14,324 bases of DNA from contig CALDGV010000633.1 in assembly GCA_937941745.1 (NCBI GenBank), positions 1-14,324 of the forward strand. The letters run 5' to 3'. This DNA is from an uncultured Prosthecobacter sp. Lineage in GTDB: Bacteria > Verrucomicrobiota > Verrucomicrobiia > Verrucomicrobiales > Verrucomicrobiaceae. Shown piece after piece: positions 1 to 5,948 of this stretch (its first letter is position 1; every line of letters starts with the position of its first letter). Below the pieces are notes generated by a model. That model was given only the letters and a program-made list of their open reading frames with translations. It made no database searches and was not told where the DNA came from. The position numbers and the translations under genes were made by a program.

Positions 1-2
1 GC

Positions 3-86
3 GAATACGAGCACAACTGGGAAACCAGCGTGCCCGAGATCACCCAGTGCCTCGACTTCGTGCGCAACTGGAAGCCGGCGAAGTAA
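3..86 (+). CDS. C-terminal end of a probable sugar phosphate isomerase/epimerase (partial)
   Basis: Only the last 27 codons are present. The frame beginning at base 3 reads EYEHNWETSVPEITQCLDFV and ends RNWKPAK before a TAA at 84-86; the other two plus frames give no sensible protein. The pattern of an acidic stretch, then NWE-SVPEI, then an amphipathic helix resembles the C-terminus of xylose-isomerase-like TIM-barrel proteins (sugar phosphate isomerases/epimerases), which are abundant in Verrucomicrobiota and Planctomycetota. This is recognition by eye from a short tail: the fold is plausible, the substrate cannot be stated. The gene is followed within about 25 bp by a hairpin and then a T-tract terminator, supporting this as a true gene end. 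Confidence 0.5.
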   Translation, partial: EYEHNWETSVPEITQCLDFVRNWKPAK

Positions 87-109
87 GTACTGAATGGCCG
101 CTCAATGAA

Positions 110-146
110 TCGGGGAGGTTGACAGGCTTTGCCTGGACCTCCCCGA
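110..146 (+). other. Strong two-part RNA hairpin without T-tract
   Basis: TCGGGGAGGT (110-119) is perfectly complementary to ACCTCCCCGA (137-146). Inside that stem, CAGGC (123-127) pairs with GCCTG (131-135) around a TTT loop. No T-run follows, so on its own it is not a classical intrinsic terminator. It lies between the stop of the truncated left gene and the terminator at 168-198 and may protect the mRNA 3' end or work with that terminator. Confidence 0.6.
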
Positions 147-167
147 CACGGAAATTGAACTCCAACC

Positions 168-198
168 AAGCCTGCGGATGACCTCCGCAGGCTTTTTT
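168..198 (+). terminator. Intrinsic terminator of the left-edge gene
   Basis: AAGCCTGCGGA (168-178) pairs perfectly with TCCGCAGGCTT (184-194) around a 5-nt loop, and the T-run extends to 198. It is oriented to stop plus-strand transcription from the partial left gene. It runs into the stop codon (197-199) of the convergent minus-strand gene, so the two transcription units abut tail to tail. Confidence 0.8.
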
Positions 199-655
199 AT
201 GCGGCGTAGAAGCTGGCAATCTTCTCATTCACCGACCGCAGACGACGGGCGATGGTCTTGCCAATCCCAATCAGCAGCCAGGCGGCAGCCTGAGGGTATT
301 CATTGATGTAGGACTCCAGGCTCTTCGAATCAATGCGCCAGACCTGGCTGAACTCCACTGCTGTGACCGTGGCGCTGGCGGCGGAAGGATCGAGCAGATT
401 GATCTCGCCGACGGTTTCGCCAGTGCCCACGCTGCCGAGCAGCACTTTGTGCCCGCCACGCATGGCAGTGGCGTGCAGCTTGCCGCTGATGACAAAATAA
501 AGGCTGGTCTGAACGCTGCCTTCTTCAATCAGGTGAGTGCCGGGCTGCACAGGCTTGAACTCACCATAGCCGCTGAGGATGTCACGATCCTCATCACCGA
601 GGGGTTCCATGATGCCAAGGGCGGGGATTTGGGGGGTGGAGAAGTCAGCGCTCAT
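197..655 (-). CDS. Stand-alone cyclic nucleotide-binding (CRP-like) domain protein
   Basis: This 152-residue protein consists essentially of one cNMP-binding beta-barrel domain (about residues 18-125) plus a C-terminal helix. Visible hallmarks are the PGTHLIEEG strand-turn (38-46), the LYFVISGKL segment (52-60), and GEINLLDPSAASATVTA (83-99), which aligns with the phosphate-binding cassette. The cassette's cyclic-phosphate-binding arginine is replaced (alanine or serine at 93-94), so classical cAMP/cGMP binding is doubtful. There is no helix-turn-helix, so it is not a CRP-type transcription factor; such single-domain proteins usually act as sensory or protein-interaction modules. It lies 116 bp downstream of the GT-C membrane protein on the same strand, with no terminator seen between them, so co-transcription is possible. 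No Shine-Dalgarno precedes the ATG. The family is clear, the function unknown. Confidence 0.85.
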   Translation of the reverse strand: MSADFSTPQIPALGIMEPLGDEDRDILSGYGEFKPVQPGTHLIEEGSVQTSLYFVISGKLHATAMRGGHKVLLGSVGTGETVGEINLLDPSAASATVTAVEFSQVWRIDSKSLESYINEYPQAAAWLLIGIGKTIARRLRSVNEKIASFYAA

Positions 656-771
656 ATTTTTTCGGAAGAAGGCGGGGTTTTAAGGGAACGTCCGAGGATT
701 GGCAAGCTTGGCGGAATCATCCCCGAAAAGTTTCCCTGAGGGAGCAGCGCCCGACTTCCACAGGCAGTTCA

Positions 772-2562
772 TCAGTTCCTCAATTTGCGGGCACGGTCGG
801 TGTAAAAGGTCATCTGCATGCTCAAGTTCTCTTTCGAACCGACCGGCAGGCCGACCAGCGGCACGGGCAGTTTGAACTTGAAGTCAGGGTGGGGGAGGAA
901 CTCACGATCCAGCGCCAGCATGGGTCCGCGGAAGATCAGGTCAGGCCATTCGCGATACGGGCCGTCAAAAGCCTCATGCAGGTGATTGAGCCGGGCGCTC
1001 AACGGCGAAACAACCACCCCGGCCACGGAACTGCCGGAAGCCTCTGCCCTGGCACTCATGAGATCAAAATCATCTCGCTTGGCCGGAATCCAGGCCGCAG
1101 GCACGTCGGCATACCAGGCAACGAACCAGGGCGCATCCGCAAAAACCATCTCCTGAGGTTCGAGCAGCCGCCGGATCACCGTGACGCGGTCGGGCGCATA
1201 AGGTGGCCAGTGGGGCATGACCCTGGACCTCAAGACCAGCCCTGTCTTGATTTTGGCTGGCAGTTCAGCAACCATGGGCAGGGCAGAAAGCGCCACAGCG
1301 ATCCAGACAATGGCCTGCCTTCCCAACAAGCTGCCACCGCCAGCGTGAAAACGCCCCCACAGAATCACCAGCATGGCTCCACCAAAAACGGCCATCAACG
1401 GCGCCAGAATGATGTACAGAGCATTGTCGTCCTGGGTCTTGTCAGGCAGACCCAGCATCCCCATGCCCAGCGCCGTGGTGGCAAACATGATGGCGACCAT
1501 CAGGCAGGAACGGGCGGCCTCGGGCCGTCGAAACCGGTGCAGCAAGGCCGGAAAAAACATCATCGCAGGCACGATGAAGCCCAGATAGGCCAGCCCCTGG
1601 CCCATTTGATTCCTCCAGTTCACCGCCACCTTGCGCAGCAAGTCATCCATCTGCACCGGCTGGCTGGTGGTGGAAAATGCCCGCTGAAGCACATCTGGCT
1701 CCAAGGTTGATAAATGAGCCTGAAAGAGTGTCTTGGCACCCCCAAGCGGGTCGCCAGAAGCCCGAAACAACCACCAGCCCCAGGCGGCCAAAGCCAGAAC
1801 AGGCAGGCCAGTGATGACAGCTGCACTGGCCCGGCGTCCAGGCAGGGTGATCCAGGCGGAAAGCACCAGCCCAGCTACCATCCAGACCGCCATCCAATGC
1901 GTGAGAAGCATGGCCGCAGCGAGCCCCCCTACCGCGGCAGCCTGCCAGAAAATGCCCAGTTTCTCCTCCACCCGCTGATGTGCCGAAACCATGAAACGGA
2001 AGCTGAGCGCCACCAAAGGCAGGAGCAGAGCCACCGGGCTTCCGCTTACCGAGAGCTGCCACAAAAGTTCCGAAGCCATCAGACAGAGCACCACCAGCGC
2101 AGCCACCCCCTCGTCAAACAACCGGACCGCCGAACCATGAATCCACCCAAGAGCCAGGAGGCATCCGATCACGCCAACACAGGCAATCACACGGTCCAGA
2201 AGATAAATGGAACCTCCCTTCACCGGATCAAAGGTCTGGTGCCGCTCCAGAATCTTGAACAAGGGCGCCCATAAAAGAGGCTGGGCGGGCGGCTGCACGA
2301 TTTCAGGCATTGCCGCAGGAGATGCCTCTCTGGCAGAGGCCTCCAAGCGAGCCCAGGCATATGGGCGGATGACTTTGGTCTGCCATCCATGACCTCGGGC
2401 GACTTCCCGCGCCAGCTGAGCCTGCTCCATGCCTGCAGGACTGCTCACCCCTTGGAAAGTGACAAAAACATGGACCAAAGCCAGCACGGCTGCAGCACCA
2501 TAAACCACCCCCCGCAGCAACAAATGGCTGGGCACGCTGGAAATGGACGGCTGGGAGGGCAT
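772..2562 (-). CDS. Polytopic membrane protein, GT-C (PMT/ArnT-like) glycosyltransferase family candidate
   Basis: This 596-residue protein has roughly 10-12 hydrophobic segments, beginning at residues 14-36, and a soluble C-terminal part of about 150 residues (from about 440) rich in Pro and Trp. The first loop, SSPAGMEQAQLAREVARGHG (residues 40-59), resembles the D-E-x-x-Y-x-x-A-x-x-(I/V)-x-x-G loop of PMT/ArnT-type GT-C glycosyltransferases. The downstream QPPAQPLLWAPLFK resembles the conserved PPL-containing second part of that region. GT-C enzymes move sugars from polyprenyl-phosphate donors onto protein or lipid in the membrane. The usual catalytic Asp position appears to be Met or Gly here, with Glu46 beside it, so activity is uncertain. 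The gene has the clearest Shine-Dalgarno of the window (AGGTGAT on the minus strand, 2571-2577). No closer function can be given. Confidence 0.6.
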   Translation of the reverse strand: MPSQPSISSVPSHLLLRGVVYGAAAVLALVHVFVTFQGVSSPAGMEQAQLAREVARGHGWQTKVIRPYAWARLEASAREASPAAMPEIVQPPAQPLLWAPLFKILERHQTFDPVKGGSIYLLDRVIACVGVIGCLLALGWIHGSAVRLFDEGVAALVVLCLMASELLWQLSVSGSPVALLLPLVALSFRFMVSAHQRVEEKLGIFWQAAAVGGLAAAMLLTHWMAVWMVAGLVLSAWITLPGRRASAAVITGLPVLALAAWGWWLFRASGDPLGGAKTLFQAHLSTLEPDVLQRAFSTTSQPVQMDDLLRKVAVNWRNQMGQGLAYLGFIVPAMMFFPALLHRFRRPEAARSCLMVAIMFATTALGMGMLGLPDKTQDDNALYIILAPLMAVFGGAMLVILWGRFHAGGGSLLGRQAIVWIAVALSALPMVAELPAKIKTGLVLRSRVMPHWPPYAPDRVTVIRRLLEPQEMVFADAPWFVAWYADVPAAWIPAKRDDFDLMSARAEASGSSVAGVVVSPLSARLNHLHEAFDGPYREWPDLIFRGPMLALDREFLPHPDFKFKLPVPLVGLPVGSKENLSMQMTFYTDRARKLRN

Positions 2563-2570
2563 GAATAGCG

Positions 2571-2577
2571 ATCACCT
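2571..2577 (-). promoter_or_regulatory. Shine-Dalgarno of the GT-C-like gene
   Basis: On the minus strand AGGTGAT lies 8 nt before the ATG at 2562. This is complementary to the anti-Shine-Dalgarno end of 16S rRNA. It supports that start codon and stands out because most other genes here lack such a site. Confidence 0.6.
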
Positions 2578-2581
2578 TGCC

Positions 2582-2606
2582 GTGCTTTTCAGACCTTGAA
2601 AAGCAC
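2582..2606. repeat. Perfect 10-bp inverted repeat in the divergent promoter region
   Basis: GTGCTTTTCA (2582-2591) and TGAAAAGCAC (2597-2606) are exact reverse complements around a 5-bp spacer. It ends 20 bp from the GT-C start codon. It could be a hairpin in the 5' leader of the minus-strand mRNA or a dyad operator; neither strand has a T-run, so it is not a terminator. The sequence does not match an operator known to me. Confidence 0.6.
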
Positions 2607-2737
2607 CGTGTTCAGGCCCACCCCGGGGGGCTGGATTTCCGTTTGCCATCCCCCAGGAAGCACGTCACTATCCGCGCCCTTTTCCCGCCCCCTTGGGCAG
2701 GAATTTGTTAACTCAACCACCGCCTCATCCACGAGCC

Positions 2738-3232
2738 ATGCCCGCGAAAAAGAAACCTGCGCCCAAAGCTCCGGCCAAACCCGCGAAGAAAGCTGCCGCC
2801 AAGCCGGCCAAGGCAGCAAAACCTGCGCCCAAGCCAAAGGCACCTCTCAAAAAGGCGGTGAAACCTTCCCCCAAGAAACCCGCTCCCGTGAAGAAATCTC
2901 CAGCCAAGAAGCCGGCTCCTGCCCCAAAGGCAGCACCCGCAAAAAAAGCGCCTCCGGCTAAGAAGCCCGCCCCGCAAAAGGCTCCGGCCAAGCCCGCTCC
3001 GAAAAAGGCAGAGGCCAGCCCCAATAAGGCTGCCCCAGCGCCCAAAAAAGCCGCACCTGCGAAAAAGGCTGCCGCCCCAGTCAAAAAGGCCGCTCCAGCA
3101 CCTGCCAAGGCTGCAACACCAGCTCCCAAGAGCACCACGCCGCCTGCCACCACCAAAAAAAGCGCAGCTCCAGCAGCAGCCCCCAAGGCTGCTGCCCCAG
3201 CGAAAAGCCAGGCCGCTAAGGTGAATGTGAAA
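2738..3232 (+). repeat. Low-complexity Lys/Ala/Pro-coding repeat
   Basis: About 165 codons are almost wholly Lys, Ala and Pro in short irregular units (PAKK, APKKA, KPAPK). At DNA level the region repeats AAG/AAA and GCC/GCT/CCN codons without exact long copies, so it looks selected at protein level rather than being a fresh tandem duplication. It forces long open frames on the opposite strand (for example through 2708-3430) that encode Gly/Leu/Arg-rich nonsense. Confidence 0.8.
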
Positions 3233-3811
3233 CGCACGGCCAACCTGATCGATGAAGGCATCACGCTGGAAGCCCCCCCGAAGAAGCCCGTCCTGCCCGC
3301 GGCCTTCTTGAAAAAGCAGAAGCAGCGCCTGGTCGAACTCCGGGATGTTTACCTCAATGCTGCCGAAGGAGTCACCAATGAAAACCTGCGTAACACGGAA
3401 GGCAGCGAATCCGCCTTCGGCATGCATCAAGCCGATGCCGGCAGTGACGCCTACGACCGCGACTTCGCCCTCAGCCTGCTGGCGAAAGAACAGGACGCCA
3501 TCTATGAGATCAATGAAGCCCTCAAGCGCATCGATCAGGGCACCTATGGCATTTGTGAAATGTCAGGCGAACTGATCCCTGAAGAACGCCTCGAAGCCCT
3601 GCCTTTCACGCGCTTTACGGTTGGCAGCCAGGCCAAGATCGAGAGCGAACAGCGTGGAGGGCGCTGGACAAGGCCTGTGCGGTCCCTGTTCGGCCTCGAC
3701 GAGTCTGCAGATTCTGACGATGACGACGATGATGACGACGCCGCCGAAAGCAGCGGTTCTGCCAAGTCGAACCAAGGGGCAAATGAGTCGCTTGACTTCG
3801 GAAAAGAATAA
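2738..3811 (+). CDS. DksA/TraR-family RNA polymerase-binding protein with histone-H1-like N-terminal tail and poly-Asp C-terminal tail
   Basis: This 357-residue protein has three parts. Residues 1 to about 165 are a low-complexity Lys/Ala/Pro tail built of PAKK/APKK-type units, like bacterial histone-H1-like tails. Residues about 183-305 match DksA/TraR: coiled-coil helices, a D-x-x-D tip (D237, D240) like the one DksA inserts into the RNA polymerase secondary channel, and the YGIC-x2-SGE-x4-RLEALP zinc-finger block. The four zinc cysteine positions read C273, S276, T294 and S297, so zinc binding is very probably lost. Residues 327-334 are eight consecutive Asp in an acidic Ser-rich tail. DksA is about 150 residues, so this is more than twice the usual length. 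The ATG at 2738 was chosen because the tail starts there; an in-frame TTG at 2693 is possible. rpmG begins 24 bp downstream, indicating an operon and a likely link to ribosome or stringent-type control. Confidence 0.88.
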   Translation: MPAKKKPAPKAPAKPAKKAAAKPAKAAKPAPKPKAPLKKAVKPSPKKPAPVKKSPAKKPAPAPKAAPAKKAPPAKKPAPQKAPAKPAPKKAEASPNKAAPAPKKAAPAKKAAAPVKKAAPAPAKAATPAPKSTTPPATTKKSAAPAAAPKAAAPAKSQAAKVNVKRTANLIDEGITLEAPPKKPVLPAAFLKKQKQRLVELRDVYLNAAEGVTNENLRNTEGSESAFGMHQADAGSDAYDRDFALSLLAKEQDAIYEINEALKRIDQGTYGICEMSGELIPEERLEALPFTRFTVGSQAKIESEQRGGRWTRPVRSLFGLDESADSDDDDDDDDAAESSGSAKSNQGANESLDFGKE

Positions 3812-3835
3812 TCTAGCCTCACGCCCCCAAATTTT

Positions 3836-4009
3836 ATGCCACGCGAAATCATCATCCTCGAATGCACGGAGGCCAAGGCCGAGGGCAAGCCCACGTCCCG
3901 CTACGTCAGCACTCGCAACAAGAAGAGCCCCCGCACTCCAGGACGTCTTGAGAAGGTCAAATTCAACCCCTTCCTCAAGCGCCGCACGCTCCATCGCGAG
4001 ATTCGCTAA
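3836..4009 (+). CDS. rpmG: 50S ribosomal protein L33 (zinc-free, C-minus form)
   Basis: The 57-residue product begins [13 protein letters not shown] and ends [13 protein letters not shown]33 is a small basic protein of the large subunit near the E site. The segment [10 protein letters not shown] and the C-terminal [16 protein letters not shown] align with the L33 core. In zinc-binding L33 the first CxxC follows LE and a second CxxC replaces NPFL; here only Cys10 remains, so it is a C-minus form. The ATG at 3836 lies 24 bp after the DksA-like stop, and rpsR starts 20 bp after its TAA; the L33-S18 pairing is common in bacteria. There is no Shine-Dalgarno before the ATG. Confidence 0.93.
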   Translation: MPREIIILECTEAKAEGKPTSRYVSTRNKKSPRTPGRLEKVKFNPFLKRRTLHREIR

Positions 4010-4029
4010 TCCTCTCTCCAAATCCTCTC

Positions 4030-4269
4030 ATGCAACCGAAGACAACTGAACGCCTGATCTCCCTGCGGAAAAACAACCGCCGCATGCCGCGTCGTCGCGC
4101 TGACATCCCGCTCGACAAGCTGACCTACACCAATCCAGACATTCTGGGTCGTTTTCTTACAGAAACAGGCAAGCTCCAGCCACGCCGCGTGACGGGACTT
4201 CCAGCTTGGTTGCACCGGAAAGTGACTCGCGAGGTCAAAAGAGCCCGTGCGGTCAACCTTCTGCCTTGA
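4030..4269 (+). CDS. rpsR: 30S ribosomal protein S18
   Basis: The 79-residue product matches S18, which sits on the 30S platform next to S6. Visible core features are IPLDKLTYTNPDILGRFLTETGKLQPRRVTGLPAWLHRKV, split here as the IPLDKLTYTN start and the TGKLQPRRVTGL loop, followed by the basic C-terminal helix REVKRARAVNLLP. It contains no cysteine. It is the last gene before a strong terminator at 4308-4343 and follows rpmG by 20 bp. The leader just before its ATG is almost pure pyrimidine instead of a Shine-Dalgarno, so translation may be coupled to rpmG or use a leader-independent mode. Confidence 0.95.
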   Translation: MQPKTTERLISLRKNNRRMPRRRADIPLDKLTYTNPDILGRFLTETGKLQPRRVTGLPAWLHRKVTREVKRARAVNLLP

Positions 4270-4278
4270 GCACTTACT

Positions 4279-4292
4279 GACCCAGTGATGGG
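4279..4292 (+). other. Small hairpin upstream of the operon terminator
   Basis: ACCCA (4279-4283) pairs with TGGGT (4288-4292) around GTGA, immediately 5' of the main terminator. It is short and may simply stabilise the 3' end of the rpsR mRNA. Confidence 0.35.
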
Positions 4293-4307
4293 TTCATAAG
4301 TCATTTT

Positions 4308-4343
4308 CCCGCTGCCGCACTCCTTCGGCAGCGGGTTTTTTTT
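4308..4343 (+). terminator. Intrinsic terminator after rpsR
   Basis: CCCGCTGCCG (4308-4317) pairs perfectly with CGGCAGCGGG (4326-4335) around an 8-nt loop, followed by eight T (4336-4343). It closes the DksA-like/rpmG/rpsR unit. folE2 starts only 27 bp later, so folE2 needs read-through or a promoter overlapping this site. Confidence 0.92.
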
Positions 4344-4370
4344 CTCCCGGTTTCAGCTTCAAAGTCCGCC

Positions 4371-5162
4371 ATGCCCACTCTCAAAGACACCCAGAACGAG
4401 CGTGATGACCGACGACTGCCCATTGATCGAGTCGGCGTCAAGGATGTCCGTTTTCCCCTGCGCATTCGCGACCGCGACCAAGCCACCCAGCACACAGTCG
4501 CAACGGTCAACATGGCGGTGGATCTCCCCCATCACTTCAAGGGAACGCACATGAGCCGCTTCCTGGAGGTCCTCCACGCGCATGGCAGGGAACTGACCGT
4601 GGCCAGCATTGCGGCGATGCCGAAGGAACTCCTCGTCAGGCTGCACGCCCAGAAATCGCATGTGGAAATGCGCTTTCCGTATTTTCGCACCAAGAGGGCA
4701 CCCGTCACAAAAGCAGAGGGCCTGCTGGACTATGGCGTCATCTTTGAGGTCAACGCAGAAGGAGATCAGATTGACTATGTCGTCACTGTAGAAGTTCCCG
4801 TGGCCACTCTCTGCCCGTGCTCCAAGGCTATCAGCGAAAGGGGAGCCCACAACCAACGAGGACTGGTCACTCTCTCCGTGCGCTTTCATCAGCCGATCTG
4901 GATCGAGGACCTGATCGAACTCATCGAATCCAGTGCCAGCTGCGAGCTGTACAGCGTGCTGAAGCGTCCAGATGAGAAAGCAGTGACTGAGCGCGCCTAC
5001 GACACCCCTGTCTTCGTCGAAGACCTTGTCAGAAACGTTGCCTTGAAGGCTGGCGCAAACAAACTCATCAAGTGGTTTCGCGTAGAGGCGGTGAACTACG
5101 AATCCATTCACAACCACAACGCCTGGGCAGTTATTGAGCGGGCAGTGCCGCTGCAGCAGTAA
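4371..5162 (+). CDS. folE2: GTP cyclohydrolase I, FolE2 type (GCYH-IB)
   Basis: FolE2 converts GTP to 7,8-dihydroneopterin triphosphate, the first step of folate synthesis and, in many bacteria, of queuosine synthesis. The 263-residue length is typical. Hallmarks are DVRFPLRIRDR (residues 25-35), GTHMSRFLEVLH (about 58-69), the catalytic motif CPCSKAISERGAHNQRG with C148 and H160, and the C-terminal ES-I-H-N-H block with E244, H247 and H249, which correspond to metal-binding or active-site positions of the family. Unlike FolE, this isozyme is not strictly zinc-dependent and works with Mn or other metals. The ATG at 4371 gives the standard N-terminus; no Shine-Dalgarno is evident. It follows the rpsR terminator by 27 bp on the same strand, next to zinc-ligand-poor DksA and L33 homologues, which suggests a metal-limitation theme. 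Confidence 0.95.
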   Translation: MPTLKDTQNERDDRRLPIDRVGVKDVRFPLRIRDRDQATQHTVATVNMAVDLPHHFKGTHMSRFLEVLHAHGRELTVASIAAMPKELLVRLHAQKSHVEMRFPYFRTKRAPVTKAEGLLDYGVIFEVNAEGDQIDYVVTVEVPVATLCPCSKAISERGAHNQRGLVTLSVRFHQPIWIEDLIELIESSASCELYSVLKRPDEKAVTERAYDTPVFVEDLVRNVALKAGANKLIKWFRVEAVNYESIHNHNAWAVIERAVPLQQ

Positions 5163-5351
5163 CATAAGCCAAGGCAGACGAGCCTTTGGAAAGCTCAAAC
5201 CACCTCCACATCAGCCGAAGCTGACCGCATCGGAGCTTGGCCACGCCTGGAATCCTGCGGCATTTCCGGCTTGCTTCATGAGATTGTTTTTTAGAGCATC
5301 CGTTTTGTGTGCACCGTGACGCACATTGATAGGATTCAAACTCAACATATC
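5163..5351 (+). other. Intergenic region between folE2 and the small exported protein
   Basis: These 189 bp hold no gene I can support. No T-tract terminator for folE2 was seen. A weak -10-like TAGGAT occurs at about 5331-5336, with TTGTGT upstream at an unfavourable 19-bp spacing. It presumably contains the promoter of the exported protein gene, but the site cannot be fixed by eye. Confidence 0.3.
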
Positions 5352-5780
5352 ATGAAAATCCAGTCCATCCTCCTAGTCGCTACAGCAGCCACATCTCTCC
5401 TCTGTGCAGACCTCCGCGCTGCTCCGCCCAGCAAGGCAGCCACGGCCGAAAGCACGAAGAAAACGGCCGCAAAATCCAAACAAGATACCTACCCACTTTA
5501 TGGGAAGGTCGTCGCCATCACTTCACGAACACTGACCGTCAAAAGGAGCGACAACCCCGAGGCACCAGAAGTCAAATTCGGCATCAATTCCAGCACAGAG
5601 TACGTCAACGGAGAGAGCCCGGCGACCCTCGAAGCCGTGAAGGTAGGTTCTTGGGTGGGAGGAACCGTCAAAAAGAACAGCTCTGACGGCAATGACGTTC
5701 TCCTGAAAGTGAATGTGGGCGTTAAGCAAGCTGCTGCAAAAAAGGCCAAAAAGACAGCACCAAAGAAAAAAGCTTCATAG
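5352..5780 (+). CDS. Small exported protein with lysine-rich tail, DUF5666-like
   Basis: This 142-residue protein has a Sec signal peptide (MKIQSILLVATAATSLLCA, probably cut near ADLRA-APP at about residue 23). A Lys/Ala/Thr-rich linker follows to about residue 46. The small beta-rich domain starts YPLYGKVVAITSRTLTVKR and continues through VKVGSWVGGTVKK to about residue 127, and the tail is AAAKKAKKTAPKKKAS. The 'G-x-V-x-x-I-x-x-x-T-L-T-V' opening and repeated V-G-x-x-V/W strands resemble DUF5666-type OB-like domains, but this is only a by-eye similarity. The ATG at 5352 was preferred to an in-frame GTG at 5307 because the signal peptide begins there. It is convergent with the Ig-repeat gene and shares the terminator at 5876-5908. 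Role unknown; the very basic tail suggests binding to anionic envelope polymers. Confidence 0.7.
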   Translation: MKIQSILLVATAATSLLCADLRAAPPSKAATAESTKKTAAKSKQDTYPLYGKVVAITSRTLTVKRSDNPEAPEVKFGINSSTEYVNGESPATLEAVKVGSWVGGTVKKNSSDGNDVLLKVNVGVKQAAAKKAKKTAPKKKAS

Positions 5781-5875
5781 GTCTCGCCCTCCCTCTGTCC
5801 ATAACTCGTTAAACCGAACTCTCAGGATCAGCAAGACCTTGAAACAAGGTTCACAATCTTGGGATCCTCACATCG

Positions 5876-5908
5876 AAAAAAAAGGGCGGGGAGCCATGCT
5901 CCCCGCCC
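5876..5908. terminator. Bidirectional intrinsic terminator
   Basis: GGGCGGGGAGC (5884-5894) pairs perfectly with GCTCCCCGCCC (5898-5908) around a 3-nt CAT loop. Eight A (5876-5883) on its left become eight T on the minus strand, making it a textbook terminator for the large Ig-repeat gene, whose stop is 40 bp away. On the plus strand it is followed by TTATAGTTTT, which would also serve the exported-protein gene. Confidence 0.9.
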
Positions 5909-5948
5909 TTATAGTTTTCAACAAGAGCAATTTCGCCTGTTGCCAGGA

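Larger units (their letters stand above)
2563..2737. promoter_or_regulatory. Divergent intergenic region between the GT-C gene and the DksA-like operon
   Basis: These 175 bp must hold the promoters of both divergent units. For the plus strand, TTGCCA (2643-2648) with CACTAT 17 bp downstream (2666-2671) is a weak sigma70-like candidate placed about 65 bp before the dksA-like ATG. A perfect inverted repeat lies at 2582-2606 and is listed separately. The palindrome GTTAAC at 2707-2712 is also present. No convincing Zur, Fur or other named operator was recognised. Confidence 0.35.

Noticed and set aside
449..739. 96-codon plus-strand open frame over the cNMP-fold gene
   Set aside because: Antisense to a clear domain protein; no signal peptide or domain.
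889..1710. 273-codon plus-strand open frame
   Set aside because: Lies entirely antisense to the GT-C-like membrane protein, is rich in His/Gln/Arg/Pro and has no recognisable domain, so it is a shadow of a GC-rich gene.
1714..2274. 186-codon plus-strand open frame antisense to the GT-C gene
   Set aside because: His/Gln/Pro-rich composition typical of reverse-strand reading of a hydrophobic membrane protein; no domain.
2705..2716. TTGTTAACTCAA as a possible Zur or other repressor box upstream of the DksA-like gene
   Set aside because: Only the GTTAAC core is palindromic and the outer halves do not match, far short of a Zur-type dyad.
2708..3430. Long minus-strand open frames (240 and 179 codons) opposite the DksA-like gene
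   Set aside because: They are the reverse complement of the Lys/Ala/Pro-coding region, giving Gly/Leu/Phe/Ala-rich low-complexity protein with no recognisable domain.
3563..4021. 152-codon minus-strand open frame across the DksA-like and rpmG genes
   Set aside because: Spans the boundary of two clear plus-strand genes and has no family resemblance.
4359..5198. 279-codon minus-strand open frame opposite folE2
   Set aside because: Exact antisense of a strongly recognised enzyme gene.
5836..5850. ACCTTG-AAA-CAAGGT mini-hairpin before the bidirectional terminator
   Set aside because: Six-base stem without a T-run; the strong terminator 30 bp on explains termination.
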